Assembly: GCF_003151075.1 (NCBI RefSeq)
Contig: NZ_CP029482.1
Location: 6,478,001-6,542,000 of the forward strand
DNA from: Pseudomonas sp. 31-12
Lineage (GTDB): Bacteria > Pseudomonadota > Gammaproteobacteria > Pseudomonadales > Pseudomonadaceae
Reading direction: 5' to 3'
DNA: 64,000 nucleotides
Below are positions 18,018 to 27,207 of this stretch, in pieces. The notes under the pieces were generated by a model. That model worked only from the letters and a program-made list of their open reading frames with translations. It was not told the origin of the DNA and did not search any database. Every line of letters starts with the position of its first letter. Within the stretch, counting starts at the first letter, position 1. The translations under genes were made by a program, and so were the position numbers.

Positions 18018-19373
18018 ATGAATGCTTTAGCCCGCCGCGCTGCAGGCCTGCTGCTCAGCACAGTTTGTCTGCCCCTCTCGGCCCTGGCTGCCGATCCACA
18101 ACCCACCCACGAATTCACTCTGGATAACGGCCTGAAGGTCGTTGTGCGCGAAGACCATCGCGCGCCAGTGGTGGTTTCCCAAGTCTGGTACAAGGTCGGC
18201 TCAAGTTACGAGACGCCGGGCCAGACCGGTTTGTCCCACGCCCTGGAGCACATGATGTTCAAGGGCAGCGAGAAAGTCGGCCCGGGTGAAGCTTCGCTGA
18301 TCCTGCGCGACCTCGGCGCCGAAGAAAACGCGTTCACCAGCGATGACTTCACTGCTTATTACCAAGTGCTGGCCCGCGACCGCCTCGGCGTGGCCTTCGA
18401 GCTGGAAGCCGACCGCATGGCCAGCCTGCGTCTGCCGGCCGACGAGTTCGCCCGTGAGATCGAAGTCATCAAGGAAGAACGTCGCCTGCGCACCGACGAC
18501 AAGCCGATGTCCAAAGCCTACGAGCGCTTCAAGGCCATGGCTTACCCGGCTAGCGGTTACCACACGCCGACCATCGGCTGGATGGCTGACCTGGACCGCA
18601 TGAAAGTCGAAGAGCTGCGCCACTGGTACCAATCCTGGTACGTGCCGAACAACGCCACGCTGGTGGTGGTCGGCGACGTGACCCCGGACGAGGTCAAAAC
18701 CCTGGCCCAGCGTTATTTCGGCCCGATTGCCAAACGCGACGTGCCACCGGCGAAAATCCCTGTGGAACTGGCCGAGCCCGGCGAACGCCAGATCACCCTG
18801 CACGTGCAGACCCAACTGCCGAGCCTGATGCTGGGCTTCAACGTACCGAGCATCGCCACCGCTGAAGACAAACGCTCGGTCAACGCCTTGCGCCTGATCT
18901 CGGCCCTGCTCGACGGTGGCTACAGCGGACGCATCCCGACGCAACTGGAACGCGGCGAAGAGCTGGTGTCCGGCGGTTCGTCGAGTTACGACGCCTACAC
19001 CCGCGGCGACAGCCTGTTCACCTTGTCCGCGACGCCGAACATCCAGAAAAAGAAAACCATGGCCCAGACCGAAGCGGGCCTGTGGAAGCTGCTCGAACAG
19101 CTGAAAACCACCGCGCCGTCCGCCGAAGAACTGGAACGCGTCCGCGCCCAGGTCATCGCCGGCCTGGTCTACGAGCGTGACTCGATCACCAGCCAGGCCA
19201 CCTCCATCGGCCAACTGGAAACCGTCGGCCTGTCCTGGAAGCTCATGGACACCGAACTCGCCGACCTCGAAAGCGTGACACCGGAAGATATCCAGAAAGC
19301 CGCCAAGCTGTATTTCACCCGCGAACGTCTCAGCGTCGCCCATGTACTGCCACTGGAGACGACTCATGAGTGA
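18018..19373 (+). CDS. M16 family zinc peptidase (active subunit)
   Basis: This 451-residue protein of the insulinase/pitrilysin family has a signal peptide (residues ~1-24, ending SALAA), so it should act in the periplasm. The inverted zinc motif HALEH is at residues 74-78 (GLSHALEHMMFKGS), with the downstream glutamate expected in FELEADRM. Two M16 halves follow, the second containing the R/Y substrate pair region (DGGYSGRIPTQLERGEELV). It overlaps the next M16 gene by eight bases, forming the usual active/inactive heterodimer pair. Confidence 0.92.
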   Translation: MNALARRAAGLLLSTVCLPLSALAADPQPTHEFTLDNGLKVVVREDHRAPVVVSQVWYKVGSSYETPGQTGLSHALEHMMFKGSEKVGPGEASLILRDLGAEENAFTSDDFTAYYQVLARDRLGVAFELEADRMASLRLPADEFAREIEVIKEERRLRTDDKPMSKAYERFKAMAYPASGYHTPTIGWMADLDRMKVEELRHWYQSWYVPNNATLVVVGDVTPDEVKTLAQRYFGPIAKRDVPPAKIPVELAEPGERQITLHVQTQLPSLMLGFNVPSIATAEDKRSVNALRLISALLDGGYSGRIPTQLERGEELVSGGSSSYDAYTRGDSLFTLSATPNIQKKKTMAQTEAGLWKLLEQLKTTAPSAEELERVRAQVIAGLVYERDSITSQATSIGQLETVGLSWKLMDTELADLESVTPEDIQKAAKLYFTRERLSVAHVLPLETTHE

Positions 19374-20856
19374 GCGTAAAAATCCCCGTCTGGCCCTGAT
19401 CGGCCTGATCGCAGCCGTGCTGATCGGCTCCGCTGCGTTTTATCTGTCGAAAAGCGATGACACCAAGGCCAGCGAAGCGCTCGACAAGGCCAAGTCCAGC
19501 CAGAAGCTGCAATCGCTGACCGAACTCGACGGCAAGGCACCGAGCCACCGTTCGCTCGACGTCCAGACCTGGAACACCGCCGAAGGCGCCAAGGTGATGT
19601 TCGTCGAAGCCCGCGAGCTGCCGATGTTCGACCTGCGCCTGATCTTCGCCGCCGGCAGCAGCCAGGACGGCAACGCGCCCGGTCTCGCGATGCTGACCAA
19701 CGCGATGCTCAACGAAGGGGTGGCCGGTAAAGATGTCGGCGCCATCGCTCAGGGCTTCGAAGGCCTGGGCGCAGATTTTGGCAACGGCGCGTTCAAGGAC
19801 ATGGCACTGGCTTCCCTGCGCAGCCTCAGCGCCGCGGACAAGCGCGAACCTGCGCTGAAGCTGTTCTCTGAAGTCGTCGGCAAGCCGACCTTCCCTGCCG
19901 ACTCCTTTACGCGCATCAAGAACCAGATGCTCGCCGGTTTCGAATACCAGAAGCAGAACCCCGGCAAACTGGCGAGCCTGGAGCTGATGAACCGCTTGTA
20001 CGGCGATCACCCCTATGCACACTCCAGCGACGGCACGGCGAAAACCGTTCCGGCGATTACTGCGGCGCAACTCAAGGCGTTCCACGAGAAAGCTTACGCA
20101 GGTGGCAATGTGGTGATTGCGCTGGTGGGTGACTTGTCCCGCGCTGAAGCCGAAGCGATTGCCGCGCAAGTCTCCAGCGCGCTGCCAAAAGGCCCGGCTT
20201 TACCGAAAATCCCGCAGCCTGAAGAACCGAAAGCCAGCATCGGGCACATCGAGTTCCCGTCCAAGCAAACCAACCTGATGCTCTCGCAACTGGGCATCGA
20301 CCGTGACGATCCGGACTACGCTGCGCTCTCCCTGGGCAACCAGATCCTCGGCGGTGGTGGTTTTGGCACTCGCTTGATGAGCGAAGTGCGCGAGAAGCGT
20401 GGCCTGGCATACGGCGTCTATTCGGGCTTCACCCCGATGCAGGCGCGCGGCCCGTTCATGATCAACCTGCAAACCCGCGCCGAGATGAGCGAAGGCACCC
20501 TGAAACTGGTGCAGGACGTCCTCGCCGACTACCTTAAAACCGGGCCGACCCAGAAAGAGCTCGACGACGCCAAGCGTGAACTGGCCGGCAGCTTCCCGTT
20601 GTCCACCGCCAGCAACGCCGATATCGTTGGGCAACTGGGCGCGATGGGTTTCTACAACCTGCCGTTGACCTACCTGGATGACTTCATGCGTGAGTCGCAG
20701 AGCCTGACCGTCGAACAAGTCAAAGTTGCACTGAACAAACACCTGAGCACGGATAAAATGGTCATCGTCAGCGCTGGCCCGACCGTGCCGCAAAAGCCGT
20801 TACCGGCCCCAACTGATAAACCTGCCGAGCAGCCGCTCGGGGTTCCGGAGCATTAA
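19366..20856 (+). CDS. M16 family protein lacking the zinc motif (partner subunit)
   Basis: The product is a 496-residue M16 homologue anchored by one N-terminal helix (PRLALIGLIAAVLIGSAAFYLS). Where the active partner has HxxEH, this one reads PGLAMLTNAMLNEG, so it cannot bind zinc. The C-terminal half keeps the M16 substrate-binding pair RGLAYGVYSGF with GGGGFGTRLMSEVREK before it. The arrangement resembles known two-chain M16 peptidases, in which one chain supplies zinc and the other the R/Y pair. ATG 19366 is used, eight bases inside the upstream gene. Confidence 0.9.
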   Translation: MSERKNPRLALIGLIAAVLIGSAAFYLSKSDDTKASEALDKAKSSQKLQSLTELDGKAPSHRSLDVQTWNTAEGAKVMFVEARELPMFDLRLIFAAGSSQDGNAPGLAMLTNAMLNEGVAGKDVGAIAQGFEGLGADFGNGAFKDMALASLRSLSAADKREPALKLFSEVVGKPTFPADSFTRIKNQMLAGFEYQKQNPGKLASLELMNRLYGDHPYAHSSDGTAKTVPAITAAQLKAFHEKAYAGGNVVIALVGDLSRAEAEAIAAQVSSALPKGPALPKIPQPEEPKASIGHIEFPSKQTNLMLSQLGIDRDDPDYAALSLGNQILGGGGFGTRLMSEVREKRGLAYGVYSGFTPMQARGPFMINLQTRAEMSEGTLKLVQDVLADYLKTGPTQKELDDAKRELAGSFPLSTASNADIVGQLGAMGFYNLPLTYLDDFMRESQSLTVEQVKVALNKHLSTDKMVIVSAGPTVPQKPLPAPTDKPAEQPLGVPEH

Positions 20857-21467
20857 TGGCCACTCGTCCTAAAAAACCCGTTCACAACGTACACAACGGC
20901 GTGAACCAACTGCGCATCATCGGTGGCGAATGGGGCAGCCGCAAGCTCAGCTTCCCGGACGCCCCGGGTCTGCGCCCGACCCCGGACCGGGTGCGTGAAA
21001 CCCTGTTCAACTGGCTCGCGCCGTACGTGGCCGGGGCCAAAGTGTTTGACCCGTTCGCCGGCAGCGGCGCGTTGTTCCTGGAGGCCTTGTCCCGTGGCGC
21101 GGCGATGGGTCAGGCGCTGGACGCCAGCAACATCGCGGTCGCCAGTATCAAGGAACACCTGGGAACACTGCGCTGCACCACCGGCCAGATCCAGACCGCC
21201 GATGCGCTGCGCTATCTGGAAACCCAGACCGCGACCGCTTACGACCTGGTGTTCCTCGACCCGCCGTTCAACCAGGATCTGTTGCCGACCGTGTGCACGC
21301 TGCTTGAAGAGCGTCAGTGGCTGGCCAATGAAGCCTGGATCTACACTGAAAGCGAAAACGCGCCGTCGAGCCTTGGCTTGCCGGGCAACTGGCGCCTGCA
21401 CCGGGAGCAGAAATCCGGGCGGGTGTATTACGCATTGTGGCAACGTATGGCAGAGATCGCCGGTTAA
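20856..21467 (+). CDS. rsmD: 16S rRNA (guanine-966-N2)-methyltransferase RsmD
   Basis: RsmD methylates G966 in helix 31 of 16S rRNA during 30S assembly. The 203-residue protein has the RsmD opening LRIIGGEWGSRKLSFPDAPGLRPTPDRVRETLFNWL, the SAM motif VFDPFAGSGALFLEALSRGA, and the amino-methyltransferase catalytic motif LVFLDPPFNQ (residues ~131-140). Its ATG shares one base with the preceding stop. In many bacteria rsmD lies near ftsY or coaD, as here. Confidence 0.95.
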   Translation: MATRPKKPVHNVHNGVNQLRIIGGEWGSRKLSFPDAPGLRPTPDRVRETLFNWLAPYVAGAKVFDPFAGSGALFLEALSRGAAMGQALDASNIAVASIKEHLGTLRCTTGQIQTADALRYLETQTATAYDLVFLDPPFNQDLLPTVCTLLEERQWLANEAWIYTESENAPSSLGLPGNWRLHREQKSGRVYYALWQRMAEIAG

Positions 21468-21523
21468 TCGACCGGCCTGAAAAAGGTGCGCACCGGTTGC
21501 GCACCGCTGCATCGAGAGCAATC

Positions 21524-22522
21524 GTGTCCTTTCCGTCAGAACGTTTCACCCCCGCCTTGGGCCTCGGCAACCCGCACCTGCAAACGTTGTGGGGACCGCT
21601 GTGGCGCAAAACCACGCACATCGAACGCGAGCGCGAGCGCTTGTGGCTTGAGGATGGCGACTTTCTCGACTTGGACTGGCACGGCCCACACACCGCCGAT
21701 GCGCCGCTGGTGCTGGTGCTGCACGGGCTGACCGGTTCTTCGAATTCGCCTTACGTGGCCGGGGTGCAGAAAGCGCTCGGTGCCCAGGGTTGGGCCAGTG
21801 TCGCGTTGAACTGGCGCGGTTGTTCGGGCGAGCCGAATCTGTTGGCGCGCAGCTACCATTCCGGTGCCAGTGAAGACTTGGCCGAAGCCATCAAACACCT
21901 GCGGGCCAAGCGCCCTCTCGCCCCGCTCTATGCGGTCGGCTATTCCCTGGGCGGCAATGTCTTGCTCAAGCATTTGGGCGAAACCGGCAGTGACAGCGGC
22001 GTGTCGGGTGCCGTGGCGGTGTCGGTGCCCTTTCGTCTCGATCATTGCGCCGATCGTATCGGCCAGGGTTTCTCCAAGGTGTATCAGGCGCATTTCATGC
22101 GCGAGATGGTCGCCTACATCAAGAACAAGCAGCGCCAGTTCCAGCATGACGGGCGCGAGGAGGGACTGGCGGCATTGGCGGCGCTGGGCTCGCTGGAGAA
22201 CATGCGCACGTTCTGGGATTTCGATGGCCGGGTCACGGCGCCGCTCAATGGTTTTGTCGATGCCGAGGATTACTATCGCCGCGCTTCGAGCCGGTATTTC
22301 CTGGGAGAGATCCGCACACCGACCTTGATCATCCAGGCAGCCGACGATCCCTTCGTATTCCCCCATAGCTTGCCGCAAGCGCCAGAATTGTCGGCCTCCA
22401 CTGAATTCGAGCTGCAAGCCAAGGGCGGGCATGTCGGTTTTGTCGACGGTTCGTTCCGGCAACCAGGTTATTACCTGGAGCGCCGTATTCCGCAGTGGCT
22501 GAGCACCGTGGGTCGCGGGTAA
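21524..22522 (+). CDS. YheT-like alpha/beta hydrolase
   Basis: This 332-residue protein of the YheT/UPF0017 hydrolase family starts at GTG 21524, where the family N-terminus FTPALGLGNPHLQTLWGPLWR follows directly; an in-frame upstream GTG at 21437 would overlap rsmD. Motifs are the oxyanion-hole LVLVLHGLTGSSNSPY, the nucleophile elbow LYAVGYSLGGNVLLKHLGE, the acid in IIQAADDPFVFP and the His in GGHVGFVDG. Substrates of bacterial members are not established; medium-chain esters are cleaved by eukaryotic relatives. Confidence 0.88.
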   Translation: MSFPSERFTPALGLGNPHLQTLWGPLWRKTTHIERERERLWLEDGDFLDLDWHGPHTADAPLVLVLHGLTGSSNSPYVAGVQKALGAQGWASVALNWRGCSGEPNLLARSYHSGASEDLAEAIKHLRAKRPLAPLYAVGYSLGGNVLLKHLGETGSDSGVSGAVAVSVPFRLDHCADRIGQGFSKVYQAHFMREMVAYIKNKQRQFQHDGREEGLAALAALGSLENMRTFWDFDGRVTAPLNGFVDAEDYYRRASSRYFLGEIRTPTLIIQAADDPFVFPHSLPQAPELSASTEFELQAKGGHVGFVDGSFRQPGYYLERRIPQWLSTVGRG

Positions 22523-22525
22523 GCC

Positions 22526-23356
22526 ATGGACGCCGATCAGGGCGAGTCGATCCGTTTCTGGCAAACGGCGCCGTTGGCCGGCGTCGAGTTATTGTCCGCA
22601 CGCTACATCGAACATCGCTTCGCGCCCCATGTGCATGACGGTTATGTGATCGGCATGATCATGGCCGGCGCCCAGCGTTATCGCTATCGCGGCGCCGAAC
22701 ACCTGGCCGGCAGCGGCACGCTGGTGTTGATCAACCCTGATGAACTGCACACCGGCCACAAAGGCACGGAGGATGGCTGGTTGTACCGGGCGTTTTACCC
22801 GGACAGCGGGCAGATTCTCTCGCTGCTGGACGAACTGGAGTTGCCGACCACCAACCTGCCGGGGTTTGGCGCGACGCTGTATCGCGATCCGGATCTGGTG
22901 AAGGGTTTCTGCCAATTGCATCGCTTGCTGGAAAGTCCGTCCACGGCCCTGCAACAGCAAACGGTCTGGCGCGAGATGATGCTGTTGTTGCTGCAACGTC
23001 ATGCGGCCGTGCCGGTTGCCGGCAAACCCGGCAAGGAACACCGGGCAGTGACGCTGGCCAAGGACCTGCTGCAAGCGCAATTGGCCGCGCCACCTTCGCT
23101 GGAAGAACTGGCGGCAGCGGTCAACCTGTCACCGTTCCACTTCGCCCGGGTGTTCCGCCGTGCCATGGGCATGCCACCGCACACCTGGCTGATGCAGCAA
23201 CGCATCGCTCGGGCGCGGGTGTTATTACAGAATGGGTGTTTGCCGCTGGAGGTTGCGACGCAGCTGGGATTTGCCGACCAGAGTCATCTGAGTCGGCAGT
23301 TCAAGCAGGTTTACGGGGTGGGGCCGGGGGCGTATCGCAGTGCCCGGCTGTTCTGA
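22526..23356 (+). CDS. AraC-family transcriptional regulator
   Basis: This 276-residue regulator has an N-terminal AraC-type cupin (residues ~15-150; FAPHVHDGYVIGMIMAG and LVLINPDELHTGHKG) and a C-terminal double helix-turn-helix (residues ~175-276; LEELAAAVNLSPFHFARVFRRAMGMPPHTWLMQQRIARA and VATQLGFADQSHLSRQFKQVYGVGPGAYR). The effector is not evident. It starts four bases after the YheT gene and is probably co-transcribed with it. Its target genes cannot be inferred from the neighbours. Confidence 0.9.
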   Translation: MDADQGESIRFWQTAPLAGVELLSARYIEHRFAPHVHDGYVIGMIMAGAQRYRYRGAEHLAGSGTLVLINPDELHTGHKGTEDGWLYRAFYPDSGQILSLLDELELPTTNLPGFGATLYRDPDLVKGFCQLHRLLESPSTALQQQTVWREMMLLLLQRHAAVPVAGKPGKEHRAVTLAKDLLQAQLAAPPSLEELAAAVNLSPFHFARVFRRAMGMPPHTWLMQQRIARARVLLQNGCLPLEVATQLGFADQSHLSRQFKQVYGVGPGAYRSARLF

Positions 23357-23389
23357 AATCTCGAAACAACCCCAATACCCTGTGGGAGC

Positions 23390-23471
23390 GAGCCTGCTCG
23401 CGATAGCGGTTTAACATTCGACATCTCTGCCGCATGATCCACCGCTATCGCGAGCAGGCTCGCTCCCACAG
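23390..23471. repeat. REP pair (REPIN), CGAGC subtype
   Basis: CTGTGGGAGCGAGCCTGCTC and the inverted CGAGCAGGCTCGCTCCCACAG flank ~35 bases between convergent genes. Confidence 0.88.
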
Positions 23472-23481
23472 AGTTTTGTGT

Positions 23482-24336
23482 TTATTCGCCGGTTGCGATG
23501 CCGTGCGCGGGATCGTTGATCCACTCGCTCCACGACCCGGCATACAGCGAGCCCAACGGATAACCCGCCAGGCACAGTGCGAACAGGTTATGGCAAGCCG
23601 TGACGCCGGATCCGCAGTACGCCACCAGATCAGCCGGCGCACGATCACCGAGTTTCGCGGCAAAGCGCTGCTTGAGCTGATCCGCCGGCAGGAAATGCCC
23701 GTCGCTGCCCAGGTTCTCGGTGAACGCCGCACATTGCGCGCCGGGAATGTGCCCGGCAATCGGGTCGATAGGCTCGACTTCGCCCTTGAAACGCGGCAAT
23801 GCCCGGGCATCGAGCAAGGTCAGCGCGGGTTGGCCGAGACGTTGTTGAAGCTCTTCAGCACTCACGATCAGCGCATTGTCCGGCGTCCCGTTGAAGGTGC
23901 CACGCTCGATATCACACGCATCCAGACTCAGCGGCAAACCCGCCGCGTGCCAGGCCTTGAGCCCGCCATCGAGGATGAACACGCCGTCACGCTTGCCCAG
24001 CCAGGCCAGCAACCACCACGCCCGCGCCGCATAGGCACCCGGGCCGTCATCGTACAAAACCACTTCACTGTCGACGTTGATGCCCCAGGCTTGCAGGCGC
24101 TCGATCAAGTCTTCAGGTTCAGGCAGCGGATGGCGCCCGGTCACACCCTTGACCACGGTCCCGCTCAAATCACGCTCAAGATCGGCAAAGCTCGAGCCGG
24201 CGATGTGCCCTTCGGCATAGCTGCGCTGGCCGTAGTCCGGGTCTTCGAGGGCAAAACGACAATCCAGAATCACCAGCCCAGGCTGCTCCTTTTTCAGGTC
24301 CAACGCTTGCGGGCTGATCAGTTGCGCAATGGGCAT
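23482..24336 (-). CDS. sseA: 3-Mercaptopyruvate-type sulfurtransferase
   Basis: This 284-residue protein has two rhodanese domains. The N-terminal one is structural (LVILDCRFALEDPDYG, AYARGHIAGSSFADLERDL-like), and the C-terminal one is catalytic with the loop LVAYCGSGVTACHN near residue 235. A CG[ST]GVT loop is characteristic of 3-mercaptopyruvate sulfurtransferases, whereas thiosulfate rhodaneses carry charged residues (CRxGx[R/T]). It would move sulfur from mercaptopyruvate to acceptors such as cyanide or thiols. It lies 33 bases downstream of the TetR gene, on the same strand. Confidence 0.9.
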   Translation of the reverse strand: MPIAQLISPQALDLKKEQPGLVILDCRFALEDPDYGQRSYAEGHIAGSSFADLERDLSGTVVKGVTGRHPLPEPEDLIERLQAWGINVDSEVVLYDDGPGAYAARAWWLLAWLGKRDGVFILDGGLKAWHAAGLPLSLDACDIERGTFNGTPDNALIVSAEELQQRLGQPALTLLDARALPRFKGEVEPIDPIAGHIPGAQCAAFTENLGSDGHFLPADQLKQRFAAKLGDRAPADLVAYCGSGVTACHNLFALCLAGYPLGSLYAGSWSEWINDPAHGIATGE

Positions 24337-24369
24337 AACGGGCTCCTGTGATTAAGTCGGTCTTAGATC

Positions 24370-25041
24370 CTACTGCACTTCTTCCAGGGCCTGGGCCAGT
24401 GGCACGTAAAACTCTTCATACAACGCGTTGACCGCGTCGCGTGACTGGTCCGTGACGAAACCGGCCTCAAGCACCAGCACCTGATACACCCCACGTTTAA
24501 TCGCCTGCTCGCTCAGGTGATTGGAGTTTTCCCGCGTGGTGCACAGAAAACGCACCCAGGACGTCAGGATAATCCAGGCATTGAGCGTCAGGGATTCGAT
24601 CTGGACCTTGTCCATTTGCAGGATGCCGGCGTCGACGAAGGCGGCGTAGATGTGGGTGCCATGGATCAGGCAGCGCTGGGAGAAACGCCGATAACGGGCG
24701 GCCAGTTCTGGATCGCTGTCGAGCAAATGCTCAAGATCTCGATGCAAAAACCGGTAGCGCCACATCGCCGCCAGCAGCTCCTGAAGGTAGAAGCGCTTGT
24801 CTTCCACCGTGGACGCGCGGCCCTGGGGCGGGCGCAGGAAGCTGTCCACCAGGCTTTCGTACTCACTGAACAGCACGGCGATAATCGCCTGCTTGTTGGG
24901 GAAGTGGTAGTACAGGTTGCCCGGAGAAATCTCCATGTGGGCAGCAATGTGGTTGGTGCTGATGCTGCGCTCGCCCTGTTGATTAAACAGCTCCAGGCTG
25001 TTCTGCACGATGCGCTCGCTGGTTTTGATCCGAGGGGCCAT
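24370..25041 (-). CDS. TetR-family transcriptional repressor
   Basis: This 223-residue regulator has an N-terminal TetR helix-turn-helix (ERIVQNSLELFNQQGERSISTNHIAAHMEISPGNLYYHFPNKQAI, residues ~9-53) followed by a helical ligand domain. It diverges from the coniferyl-type aldehyde dehydrogenase gene; the 148 bases between them contain an inverted repeat, TAGAGCATAGACTCTA, overlapping a likely promoter of that gene. The natural inference is that it represses the aldehyde dehydrogenase, and perhaps itself, until an aldehyde or related ligand appears. Confidence 0.9.
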   Translation of the reverse strand: MAPRIKTSERIVQNSLELFNQQGERSISTNHIAAHMEISPGNLYYHFPNKQAIIAVLFSEYESLVDSFLRPPQGRASTVEDKRFYLQELLAAMWRYRFLHRDLEHLLDSDPELAARYRRFSQRCLIHGTHIYAAFVDAGILQMDKVQIESLTLNAWIILTSWVRFLCTTRENSNHLSEQAIKRGVYQVLVLEAGFVTDQSRDAVNALYEEFYVPLAQALEEVQ

Positions 25042-25128
25042 GGCTTGAGCTTTAATTCAGAGTGCGTTGGCGGGCATCTTACGACCTATCGGCGAGTGGA
25101 TAAAACCATGCTGTACTCAGGATGCCAT

Positions 25129-25157
25129 TTGACTTTCTAGAGCATAGACTCTAAAAA
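25129..25157 (+). promoter_or_regulatory. Promoter with overlapping operator for the aldehyde dehydrogenase gene
   Basis: TTGACT (25129-25134) and TAAAAA (25152-25157) are spaced by 17 bases. The inverted repeat TAGAGC-ATAG-ACTCTA (25138-25153, one mismatch) lies exactly between them. A dyad in the spacer next to a divergent TetR gene is the usual repressor site layout. The -10 match is only moderate. Confidence 0.45.
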
Positions 25158-25189
25158 GTGCCTCATTACAACAAAAACCGGAGCCGATC

Positions 25190-26620
25190 ATGACCGCCGA
25201 CATCGCTTACCTGCAGAACCTGCAACAGCCTCTGGACGAGCTCCAGGCCCTGTTCGATGCGCAGCGTGCGGCGTATGCAGCCAACCCGATGCCGCCGGCC
25301 GCCCAGCGCCAGCAATGGCTCAAAGCCCTGCGGGATCTGCTGAGCAATGAACGCCAGGCCTTGATCGATGCGATCAGCCAGGACTTCAGCCACCGCAGCG
25401 CCGATGAAACCCTGCTCGCCGAACTGATGCCCAGCCTGCACGGCATCCATTACGCCAGTCAGCACCTCAAAGGCTGGATGAAAGCCTCGCGGCGCAAGGT
25501 CGGTATCGCGTTTCAGCCGGCGTCGGCCAAAGTGGTTTACCAGCCGCTGGGCGTGGTCGGCGTGATCGTGCCGTGGAACTACCCGCTGTATCTGGCCATC
25601 GGGCCGTTGGTGGGTGCGTTGTCGGCGGGCAATCGGGTGATGCTCAAACTCAGCGAGTCGACCCCCGCCACCGGTTTGCTGCTCAAGGAGTTGCTCGGCC
25701 GGATCTTCCCGCAAGACCAGGTCTGCGTAGTGCTGGGCGAGGCGGATATCGGTGTCGCGTTCTCACGGCTGCGTTTCGATCACCTGCTGTTCACCGGCGC
25801 TACCAGCATTGGCAAACACGTGATGCGCGCGGCGGCTGAAAACCTGACCCCGGTGACCCTTGAACTGGGCGGCAAATCCCCGGCCATCGTGTCCCTCGAC
25901 GTGCCGCTCAAGGACGCCGCCGAGCGCATCGCTTTCGGCAAGACCCTCAATGCCGGACAAACCTGCGTGGCCCCGGACTACGTGCTGGTGCCGGAAGATC
26001 GCGTGGGCGCTTTCGTCGAAGCCTATCGGCACGCGGTTCGCGGGTTCTATCCGACACTGGCCGACAACCCGGACTACACCGCCATCATCAATGACCGGCA
26101 ACTGGCGCGGCTCAACGACTACGTCAGCGACGCCACCAGCAAAGGCGCGCTGCTGATTCCGTTGTTCGATCAGGGCCAGGGCCGGCGCATGAGCCATAGC
26201 CTGCTGCTCAACGTCAGCGACGACATGACCGTGATGCAGGACGAAATCTTTGGCCCGCTGCTGCCGATCGTGCCGTACAAGACGCTTGATGAGGCGTTTG
26301 CCTACATCAATCAGCGACCTCGTCCGCTGGCGCTGTATTACTTCGGCTACGACAAGCGCGAACAAAACCGCGTCCTCCACGAAACCCATTCCGGCGGTGT
26401 TTGCCTCAACGACACCTTGCTTCACGTGGCGCAGGACGATATGCCGTTCGGCGGCATCGGCGCCTCGGGCATGGGCCACTACCACGGCCACGAAGGCTTC
26501 CTGACCTTCAGCAAGGCCAAAGGCGTGCTGATCAAGCAACGCTTCAACGCGGCGAAACTGATTTACCCGCCGTACGGAAAAGCCATTCAGAAACTGATCC
26601 AGAAACTGTTTATCCGCTAA
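25190..26620 (+). CDS. Coniferyl-type aldehyde dehydrogenase
   Basis: This NAD(P)-dependent aldehyde dehydrogenase of 476 residues belongs to the class 3-like group that includes Pseudomonas coniferyl aldehyde dehydrogenase (CalB) and long-chain aldehyde dehydrogenases. It has LGVVGVIVPWNYPLYLAIGPLVGALSAGN (nucleotide site), LELGGKSPAIV with the general base Glu, GKTLNAGQTCVAPDYVLVP with the nucleophile Cys, and HVAQDDMPFGGIGASGMGHYHGHEGF near the end. It is divergent from a TetR gene and followed by a Tat-signal protein and a GMC oxidoreductase, which suggests stepwise oxidation of an alcohol to an acid. Confidence 0.88.
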   Translation: MTADIAYLQNLQQPLDELQALFDAQRAAYAANPMPPAAQRQQWLKALRDLLSNERQALIDAISQDFSHRSADETLLAELMPSLHGIHYASQHLKGWMKASRRKVGIAFQPASAKVVYQPLGVVGVIVPWNYPLYLAIGPLVGALSAGNRVMLKLSESTPATGLLLKELLGRIFPQDQVCVVLGEADIGVAFSRLRFDHLLFTGATSIGKHVMRAAAENLTPVTLELGGKSPAIVSLDVPLKDAAERIAFGKTLNAGQTCVAPDYVLVPEDRVGAFVEAYRHAVRGFYPTLADNPDYTAIINDRQLARLNDYVSDATSKGALLIPLFDQGQGRRMSHSLLLNVSDDMTVMQDEIFGPLLPIVPYKTLDEAFAYINQRPRPLALYYFGYDKREQNRVLHETHSGGVCLNDTLLHVAQDDMPFGGIGASGMGHYHGHEGFLTFSKAKGVLIKQRFNAAKLIYPPYGKAIQKLIQKLFIR

Positions 26621-26647
26621 CGATCACGCCGCCGGGTAATAACAATA

Positions 26648-27193
26648 ATGAGCCCAAGCCTGTCCGATACACCCGCGCTGTCACGGCGCGGCCTGCTTAA
26701 ATTCAGCCTCGGCGCGAGTGCTTTCCTGGCCACCGCCGGAGTGGGTGCGAGCCTCAGCGGCTGCTCATCGAGCATCCCGGCCAGTGGTTTCGCGATTTTG
26801 CGCAGCGGTGACCTGCTGTTTCTGCGGGCGCTGATCCCGGTGATGATCGAGGGCGCCGTGGCTGCCGAGAAGATGCCGAAGGCCGTCGATGAAACCCTGC
26901 ACTGCCTGGATAACGGTCTGAATCACCTGTCGCCGGAAATGCTCAAGCTCACTCAGCAATTGTTCGACGTGCTGGGGATGGCGGTGACCCGCGGGCCGCT
27001 GACCGGGATCTGGGGCAGTTGGGAAAACGCCAGTGCCGATGAGATCCGGCATTTTCTCGATCGTTGGGAAAACAGTTCGTTGAGCCTGCTGCGCATGGGG
27101 CATAGCTCGTTGCTGCAACTGGTGATGATGGCGTGGTACAGCCGCGCAGAATCGTGGGTGCATTGCGGGTATCCCGGACCGCCTACAGTTTGA
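26648..27193 (+). CDS. Tat-exported small subunit-like protein beside GMC oxidoreductase
   Basis: This 181-residue protein has an N-terminal twin-arginine signal (LSRRGLLKFSLGASAFLATAGVGA) and a lipobox-like LSGC right after it, so it may be a Tat-exported lipoprotein. The mature part, LRALIPVMIEGAVAAEKMPKAVDETLHCLDNGLNHLSPEM, resembles the small (gluconate 2-dehydrogenase subunit 3-like) chaperone/escort subunits that accompany flavoprotein dehydrogenases. It starts 27 bases after the aldehyde dehydrogenase and is separated from the GMC gene by a REP pair. The subunit role is inferred from context and weak motif resemblance. Confidence 0.7.
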   Translation: MSPSLSDTPALSRRGLLKFSLGASAFLATAGVGASLSGCSSSIPASGFAILRSGDLLFLRALIPVMIEGAVAAEKMPKAVDETLHCLDNGLNHLSPEMLKLTQQLFDVLGMAVTRGPLTGIWGSWENASADEIRHFLDRWENSSLSLLRMGHSSLLQLVMMAWYSRAESWVHCGYPGPPTV

Positions 27194-27207
27194 GACCGAG
27201 GCGCCCC

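Noticed and set aside
19366..20856. Second M16 gene as a pseudogene because the zinc motif is lost
   Set aside because: The frame is full length and the substrate-binding half is intact; an inactive partner chain is normal for two-subunit M16 peptidases.
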